Translations under genes and position numbers: made by a program | Source of the DNA: Rhodobiaceae bacterium | GTDB lineage: Bacteria; Pseudomonadota; Alphaproteobacteria; Rhizobiales; Tepidamorphaceae | Reading direction: 5' to 3' | DNA: 64,000 nucleotides | Assembly: GCA_020637985.1 (NCBI GenBank) | Contig: JACKJK010000012.1 | Coordinates: forward strand, 1-64,000 | Notes under the pieces: generated by a model | Seen by the model: only the letters and a program-made list of their open reading frames with translations | What the model was told of the DNA's origin: nothing | Databases searched by the model: none | Part shown: positions 59,785-64,000 of the stretch, one piece after another | How positions within the stretch are numbered: the stretch's first letter is position 1 | Layout: each line of letters opens with the position of its first letter

Positions 59785-60594
59785 TTAGCCGCGCGAGCCG
59801 CCCGACTGGCGGATCTTGTCCCAGCTGTTGTTCTGCGACAGCATCTGGCGCATGTAGCGCACGTTTTCCTGCGCCTGCTGCGCGCCGATGTCCTTCGCCA
59901 GCTCCGCCTCGGCTTCCTTGAACTTGCCCTGCAGCCCGTACACCAGCGCGAGGTTCTGGCGCACCGTCGGCTCCGCCGACGGGTTGCGGCTGGCCCGCTC
60001 CAGCGTCGTTTCGGCGGCCTTGATGTCGCCGGCCAGCGCCTGGCTCAGGCCCATGTTGGAGAGCACGGCGGGTTCCTCGGGCTTCAGCGCCAGTGCCTTG
60101 CGGTAGGCGTCCTGCGCGTCCTTGTGCCGCCCGATGGCGTCATAGGACGCGCCCAGCGCGGAATAGGCAGACCAGTCGCGCGTACCCGCCTTGTCCGCGC
60201 GTTCCAGCATCGCGATGGCCTGCGGGCCCGGCGTCTCGCGCGCGATTCGGCGGCCGTTGGCGGCAAGCAGTTCGGCGTTGTCTGGATTGTGCGACAAGGC
60301 TTCCGAATAGACCTGCGCGGCTTCGCGTGCCCGTCCGGTGGCGGCGAGCGCCTGGGCGTAGCCGAGTGCCGTCTTCGGGTTTTCGGGGTCGCGCTTGTAG
60401 GCGGCGGCCCACTTGTCGGCGATTTCCGTGTTCTGGGCGGATTGCTGGCCTGCCGGAGCTTCGCTGGCCGGGCTCGCCAGCGAGCCGGTCTTCAACCGGC
60501 TCTGGCTGCAGCCACCGGCGGCAAGCGCCAGCGCCGTTGTTGCGGCAAGTGCTGCGATGCGCAGGCGGCGGGAAAGACAAACGCTGTGGAACAT
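59785..60594 (-). CDS. tadD: TadD, tetratricopeptide pilus lipoprotein
   Basis: TPR protein (269 aa). Seen: signal sequence with lipobox LALAAGGC near residue 28, then several TPR-like units (for example PKTALGYAQALAATGRAREA, LGASYDAIGRHKDAQDAYRK and LGLVYGLQG-like repeats). Outer-membrane pilotin-like helper of the Tad secretin. Minus strand, convergent with tadC. TTAA half-sites lie just upstream of it at 60666-60669 and 60683-60686. Confidence 0.9.
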   Translation of the reverse strand: MFHSVCLSRRLRIAALAATTALALAAGGCSQSRLKTGSLASPASEAPAGQQSAQNTEIADKWAAAYKRDPENPKTALGYAQALAATGRAREAAQVYSEALSHNPDNAELLAANGRRIARETPGPQAIAMLERADKAGTRDWSAYSALGASYDAIGRHKDAQDAYRKALALKPEEPAVLSNMGLSQALAGDIKAAETTLERASRNPSAEPTVRQNLALVYGLQGKFKEAEAELAKDIGAQQAQENVRYMRQMLSQNNSWDKIRQSGGSRG

Positions 60595-60724
60595 GGCTAC
60601 TCATCCCGTACATTGCGTCGCGCGCCTTGAATCCACGCGGACGCGACAGCACAGAAATATGCTGTTAACCCTAATTTCCCGTTAAGGCGCTCTCGCGCTT
60701 CCCGCTCATGCAACGAGGTTCCCG

Positions 60725-62134
60725 ATGCCCGCCGCCCGTCCGCTCGTCTTCAACACCAGCGTCACCGATTGCCTGTGCGACAAGGCGAAGTCTGCGGTCA
60801 CGATCGACGCCGTCGATGCCGCGGGCCTCAAGGCTGCCGGCAAGGCCGATGCGCGGCTGGCGCGCTGGGCCGATGCCGCAGGGTTTGCTGGCAAGGCGGG
60901 CCAGCTGCTCCTGGTGCCGGGTGACGACGGCGGGCTCGGGCGCGTGCTGTTCGGCCTTGGCAACGAACCCGATGCCTTCCTGCCCGGCAAGCTCGCAACC
61001 AGCCTGCCGGCGGGCACCTACCGGCTCGGCGACGGCTTTGCCGATCCACGCATGGCAACGCTCGCCTTCTGTCTCGGCAGCTACCGCTTCGAGCGCTACG
61101 CTAAGGGCAAGGGCGAAGCGCCGCGGCTTGTCTGCCCGCAAGGTGTCGACAGGGAGGAAGTCGCCCGCATCGCCAGGGGCGCCGCGCTTGCCCGCGACCT
61201 CGTCAACACGCCGGCCAACGACATGGGCCCGCAGGAACTGGAAGATGCCGCGTGTGCGCTTGCCGCGACCCACAAGGCGAGGGTGAAGGTCATTTCCGGC
61301 GATGCGCTGCTGAAGGCGAACCTGCCGATGATCCACGCGGTCGGCCGCGCCAGCACGCGCGCTCCCCGCCTCATCGATCTCACCTGGGGCAAGGCGTCGG
61401 CGCCGCGCGTGACGCTCGTCGGCAAGGGCGTCGTCTTCGACACCGGCGGCCTCGATCTCAAGCCATCGAGCAACATGCGGCTCATGAAGAAGGACATGGG
61501 CGGTGCGGCCAACGTGCTCGGTCTCGCCCACATGGTGATGGACGCCAACCTGCCGGTGCGCCTGCGCGTGCTGATCCCCGCCGTCGAGAACGCCGTCGCG
61601 GGCGATGCCTTCCGCCCCGGCGACATCCTCCCAAGCCGCAAGGGGCTCACCGTCGAGATCGGCAACACCGACGCCGAGGGCCGCCTCGTCCTCGCCGATG
61701 CGCTCGCGCTTGCCGACGAGGAAACCCCCGACCTGATCGTCGACCTGGCAACTCTGACGGGAGCCGCCCGCGTCGCGCTCGGCCCCGACGTGCCGCCGGT
61801 CTACTCGCGCGACCAGGCGCTGTGCGACGAACTCGTCAGTGCCGGCGAGGCGGAGAACGATCCGCTCTGGCAGCTTCCGCTGCACACGCCCTATCGCAAG
61901 ATGCTCGACAGCAAGGTCGCCGACATCTGCAACGTCTCCTCAGGCGGCTTTGCCGGCTCGATCACCGCCGCATTGTTCCTGGAGAAGTTCGTCGACCAGG
62001 CCGCCTGCTGGCTGCACGGCGACATCTTCGCCTGGCGCCCCTCCGCCGAGCCCGGCCGCCCGGAAGGCGGCGAGGCGCAGGCGATCCGCGCGCTCTACAG
62101 CGTGCTGGCCACCCGCTACGCGTCAAAAGGTTGA
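60725..62134 (+). CDS. M17 leucyl aminopeptidase family protein
   Basis: Dizinc exopeptidase (469 aa). Seen: the metal-binding stretch GKGVVFDTGGLDLKPSS near residue 237 with the lysine and aspartate ligands, MKKDMGGAANVLGLAH, and the family signature NTDAEGRLVLADAL with the catalytic arginine. Hexameric cytosolic enzyme that frees N-terminal amino acids; some members also bind DNA. It begins 131 bp from tadD, divergently. MarR and NlpC/P60 genes follow. Confidence 0.95.
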   Translation: MPAARPLVFNTSVTDCLCDKAKSAVTIDAVDAAGLKAAGKADARLARWADAAGFAGKAGQLLLVPGDDGGLGRVLFGLGNEPDAFLPGKLATSLPAGTYRLGDGFADPRMATLAFCLGSYRFERYAKGKGEAPRLVCPQGVDREEVARIARGAALARDLVNTPANDMGPQELEDAACALAATHKARVKVISGDALLKANLPMIHAVGRASTRAPRLIDLTWGKASAPRVTLVGKGVVFDTGGLDLKPSSNMRLMKKDMGGAANVLGLAHMVMDANLPVRLRVLIPAVENAVAGDAFRPGDILPSRKGLTVEIGNTDAEGRLVLADALALADEETPDLIVDLATLTGAARVALGPDVPPVYSRDQALCDELVSAGEAENDPLWQLPLHTPYRKMLDSKVADICNVSSGGFAGSITAALFLEKFVDQAACWLHGDIFAWRPSAEPGRPEGGEAQAIRALYSVLATRYASKG

Positions 62135-62229
62135 ATGCAAGCAAGTGTTTTACGAATTCGCTCATCTGGCATAGGCTAGTACGCGTCCGAAACGATCGGG
62201 GCGTGGCTCGCGCGTGGGGCGGGAAGCGG

Positions 62230-62580
62230 ATGGCAATCGAACTCAAGCCGACCGAGGCGCTGAAGCTCTGGCACGACGTGAACCTGGACCTGGTTCGCGA
62301 CGGCGAGACCGATCTCACCACCCGCCAGATGACCATCCTGCTGACCATTTACCTCGACCCGCCTCCGCACACCGTGCGTGGGCTGGCGAAGAAGCTCGCC
62401 GTGACCAAGCCGGTCATCACCCGGGCGCTCGACACCATGGGCAAGGCGGGTCTCGTCACCCGCCGGCGCGACGAGGCCGACCGCCGCAACGTCATCATCC
62501 AGCGCACCGTGCAGGGCTCGCTCTATCTCGACCGCCTCAGCGATCTCATCATCGCGCGCGCACACGCCCTGCGGCCATGA
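62230..62580 (+). CDS. MarR-like winged-helix regulator
   Basis: Small winged helix-turn-helix protein (116 aa). Seen: LTTRQMTILLTIYL, TVRGLAKKLAVTKPVITRAL as helix-turn-helix, and the wing LVTRRRDEADRRNVIIQRT, a MarR hallmark. Short for MarR (usually about 140 aa), missing most of the N-terminal dimer helix. Start ATG 62230; stop overlaps the NlpC/P60 gene (ATGA), so it may regulate the peptidase-amidase cluster. Ligand unknown. Confidence 0.86.
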   Translation: MAIELKPTEALKLWHDVNLDLVRDGETDLTTRQMTILLTIYLDPPPHTVRGLAKKLAVTKPVITRALDTMGKAGLVTRRRDEADRRNVIIQRTVQGSLYLDRLSDLIIARAHALRP

Positions 62581-63533
62581 GCGACACGGATGGACCCTGC
62601 TACCCCGATGACATCAGAAGTCCGATGACAGCGTCTCCGCCCGATCCGCGCCGCAACGCCTTCCGCTCCGATCTTGCCGACATCCGGCTTAAGGGCCGGG
62701 TCGAAGCCGAACGCTTCGTCGAGGGTAGGCCGGCGCGCGTGCGCGATTGCCTGACGCCGCTGATGCGTGCGCCACGACCGGATGCGCCGGTCGATACGCA
62801 ACTGCTTCTTGGCGAACCGGTGCTGGTCTTCAAGTGCCCCGGCGAGGGCTGGGCCTGGGTGCAATCCTGCAGCGATTGCTACGTTGGCTGGTGCGCCGAC
62901 GAGGCGCTCGATTTCTCTGCTCCCGCACCGACCCACCGCGTCACGGCGCTTTGGGTGCACATCTATCCCGCGCCCGACATCAAGATCGCGCCGGTCAGCT
63001 TCGCGCCGATGAACGCGCAACTTGCCGTGTCGTCGATGCAGGCCGCCGCAGCGGGCGGCAGCGCGGGCGGGGCCGCCGGCAACGCCGACCGTTTCGCGCA
63101 ACTGGCCGATGGCCGTTTCGTCGTCGCCCGCCATCTTGCCCCGCTTGGCGCGCCGGCAGCCGACGATTTCGTCGCGGTCGCCCGCCGCTTCCTCGGCACG
63201 CCCTACCTGTGGGCCGGGCGCAGCGCCCGTGGCATAGACTGTTCGGGTCTCGTCCAGATGGGCCTCGCGGCTTGCGGCATCGATTGCCCGCGCGATTCCG
63301 ACATGCAGGAGCGTGAGCTCGGAATGCCGGTCAATGAAGCAGACCCGGCCGCCTGGCGGCGCGGCGACCTCGTCTTCTGGAAGGGTCACGTCGGGATCGT
63401 ATCGGCCCCGGGCAGGCTGCTGCACGCCAACGCCTTCCACATGCAGACCGCCGAGGAAGACCTAGTCCCGGCCATCGAACGGATCGCTGCCGCCGGGCTG
63501 ACGGTAACCAGCGTGAAACGGCTGTCTCAATAG
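62577..63533 (+). CDS. NlpC/P60-family cell-wall hydrolase with SH3 domain
   Basis: Probable peptidoglycan or gamma-glutamyl-peptide endopeptidase (318 aa). Seen: an N-terminal SH3b-like region (LLLGEPVLVFKCPGEGWAWV), a second segment with HIYPAPDIKIAP, then the catalytic domain with GIDCSGLVQMGL (cysteine), GHVGIV (histidine) and LLHANAFH (third residue). No signal peptide, so it may act on cytosolic peptides. Coupled to MarR by ATGA. Overlaps the following convergent gene by 7 bp. Confidence 0.9.
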   Translation: MSDTDGPCYPDDIRSPMTASPPDPRRNAFRSDLADIRLKGRVEAERFVEGRPARVRDCLTPLMRAPRPDAPVDTQLLLGEPVLVFKCPGEGWAWVQSCSDCYVGWCADEALDFSAPAPTHRVTALWVHIYPAPDIKIAPVSFAPMNAQLAVSSMQAAAAGGSAGGAAGNADRFAQLADGRFVVARHLAPLGAPAADDFVAVARRFLGTPYLWAGRSARGIDCSGLVQMGLAACGIDCPRDSDMQERELGMPVNEADPAAWRRGDLVFWKGHVGIVSAPGRLLHANAFHMQTAEEDLVPAIERIAAAGLTVTSVKRLSQ

Positions 63534-64000
63534 CCCTTCAGGCGGTCGATCGCATGCAGCAGCGGCTCGCCGCGCTCATGCCGCGCGATCTCCTCGGCAA
63601 TGCCGTTGGCGATCGCCTGCGGGTCGCTATCGGCGGCGACATGCGGCGTGAGGGCGACCAGCGGGTGCGACCACAACTTGCTGCTCTCCGGCAACGGCTC
63701 GGTCTCGAACACGTCGAGGCTCGCGCCCTTCAGCGTGCCGTCGTCGAGCGCGGCGAGGATGTCGGCTTCCACCTGCAGCGCGCCGCGCCCGGCATTGACC
63801 AGAACCGGGAAGCGCTCCGGCAGGACGCTATCGCGCGCAAGGCCCGCCAGCAGCATGGAATCGATGATGCCGGCGGTGTCGGGCGTGGACGGCAACAGCA
63901 CGACGAGGATGTCGGTGCGCGCCAGGAACGGCTTAAGTTCATGCTGGCCCTGAAAGCACGCGATGCCATCGATGTCCTTTCGGCTGCGGCTCCATCCGGC
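63527..64000 (-). CDS. 2-hydroxyacid dehydrogenase (GhrA-like), truncated by the window end
   Basis: C-terminal part (about 157 aa visible) of an NAD(P)-dependent D-2-hydroxyacid dehydrogenase; the start lies beyond 64000. Seen: LVVLLPSTPDTAGIID, VNAGRGALQVEADILAAL with the arginine, SLDVFETEPLPESS with the glutamate and ALTPHVAADSDP with the catalytic histidine. The PSTPDT and LPESSKLWSHP stretches resemble glyoxylate/hydroxypyruvate reductase A. Frame reads through to the window edge without a stop. Confidence 0.9.
   Translation of the reverse strand, partial: AGWSRSRKDIDGIACFQGQHELKPFLARTDILVVLLPSTPDTAGIIDSMLLAGLARDSVLPERFPVLVNAGRGALQVEADILAALDDGTLKGASLDVFETEPLPESSKLWSHPLVALTPHVAADSDPQAIANGIAEEIARHERGEPLLHAIDRLKGY

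Overview
The window is a 64 kb piece of a GC-rich chromosome from an alphaproteobacterium, most likely of the order Hyphomicrobiales (Rhizobiales). The evidence is gene order. ubiE-ubiB-coaBC-dut, irr next to fabA-fabB-fabI, lptC-lptA-lptB-rpoN-hpf-ptsN, and aroA-cmk-rpsA-sppA-ihfB-lapA-trpF-trpB-trpA-accD-folC-trxA are all blocks typical of that group. RIME-like palindromic repeats lie in several gaps. AccD lacks its zinc-finger cysteines and AroA is of the CP4 type. No rRNA operon, phage, insertion sequence or CRISPR array is visible; this is core chromosome with one accessory block, the Tad pilus locus.

Layout. 0.1-6.8 kb: ubiquinone synthesis (ubiE, ubiB), coenzyme A synthesis (coaBC), dut, an Rrf2 regulator beside cysK, and an E1-like ThiF/MoeB protein. 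6.8-9.2 kb: cupin, 2-hydroxyacid dehydrogenase, SH3 protein. 9.2-12.7 kb: iron regulator irr divergent from fabA-fabB-fabI. 12.8-17.9 kb (minus strand): infC, rpmI, rplT, pheS, pheT. 18.1-23.7 kb: hydrolase, NAD-dependent epimerase, queG, GST, uppP and an NDUFA9-like protein. 24-30.4 kb: tRNA-Leu, RNase D, LPS export genes, sigma-54, hibernation factor, PTS-Ntr EIIA. 30.4-32.2 kb (minus): DUF1150, Hsp20, tRNA-Ala, FYDLN protein. 32.5-45.2 kb: the aroA to trxA block, with a DUF1330-like gene between trpB and trpA and a small ribbon-helix-helix gene pair after folC. 45.4-47.7 kb: secreted rhodanese and an FecCD/HmuV-type ABC pair. 47.7-60.6 kb: complete Tad pilus locus. 60.7-64 kb: M17 aminopeptidase, MarR regulator, NlpC/P60 hydrolase and a truncated 2-hydroxyacid dehydrogenase.

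The Tad locus is the main accessory system. Two nearly identical Flp pilins, the prepilin peptidase CpaA, and CpaB, CpaC, CpaD, CpaE, CpaF, TadB and TadC run on the plus strand. TadD and a three-gene set (stand-alone CpaC N-domain protein plus two TadE-like minor pilins) run on the minus strand. TTAA half-sites resembling CtrA boxes occur in the locus's gaps, including an exact TTAACCAT before cpaB, which suggests cell-cycle control.

Other points worth a look: infC appears to start at AUA; a perfect dyad lies between -35 and -10 of an apparently leaderless ribbon-helix-helix gene; Irr carries an N-terminal four-cysteine cluster; an AT-rich dyad lies between the Rrf2 gene and cysK. I did not find a clearly new multi-gene system. 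The ribbon-helix-helix pair and the DUF1330-like gene inside trp are the least explained parts.
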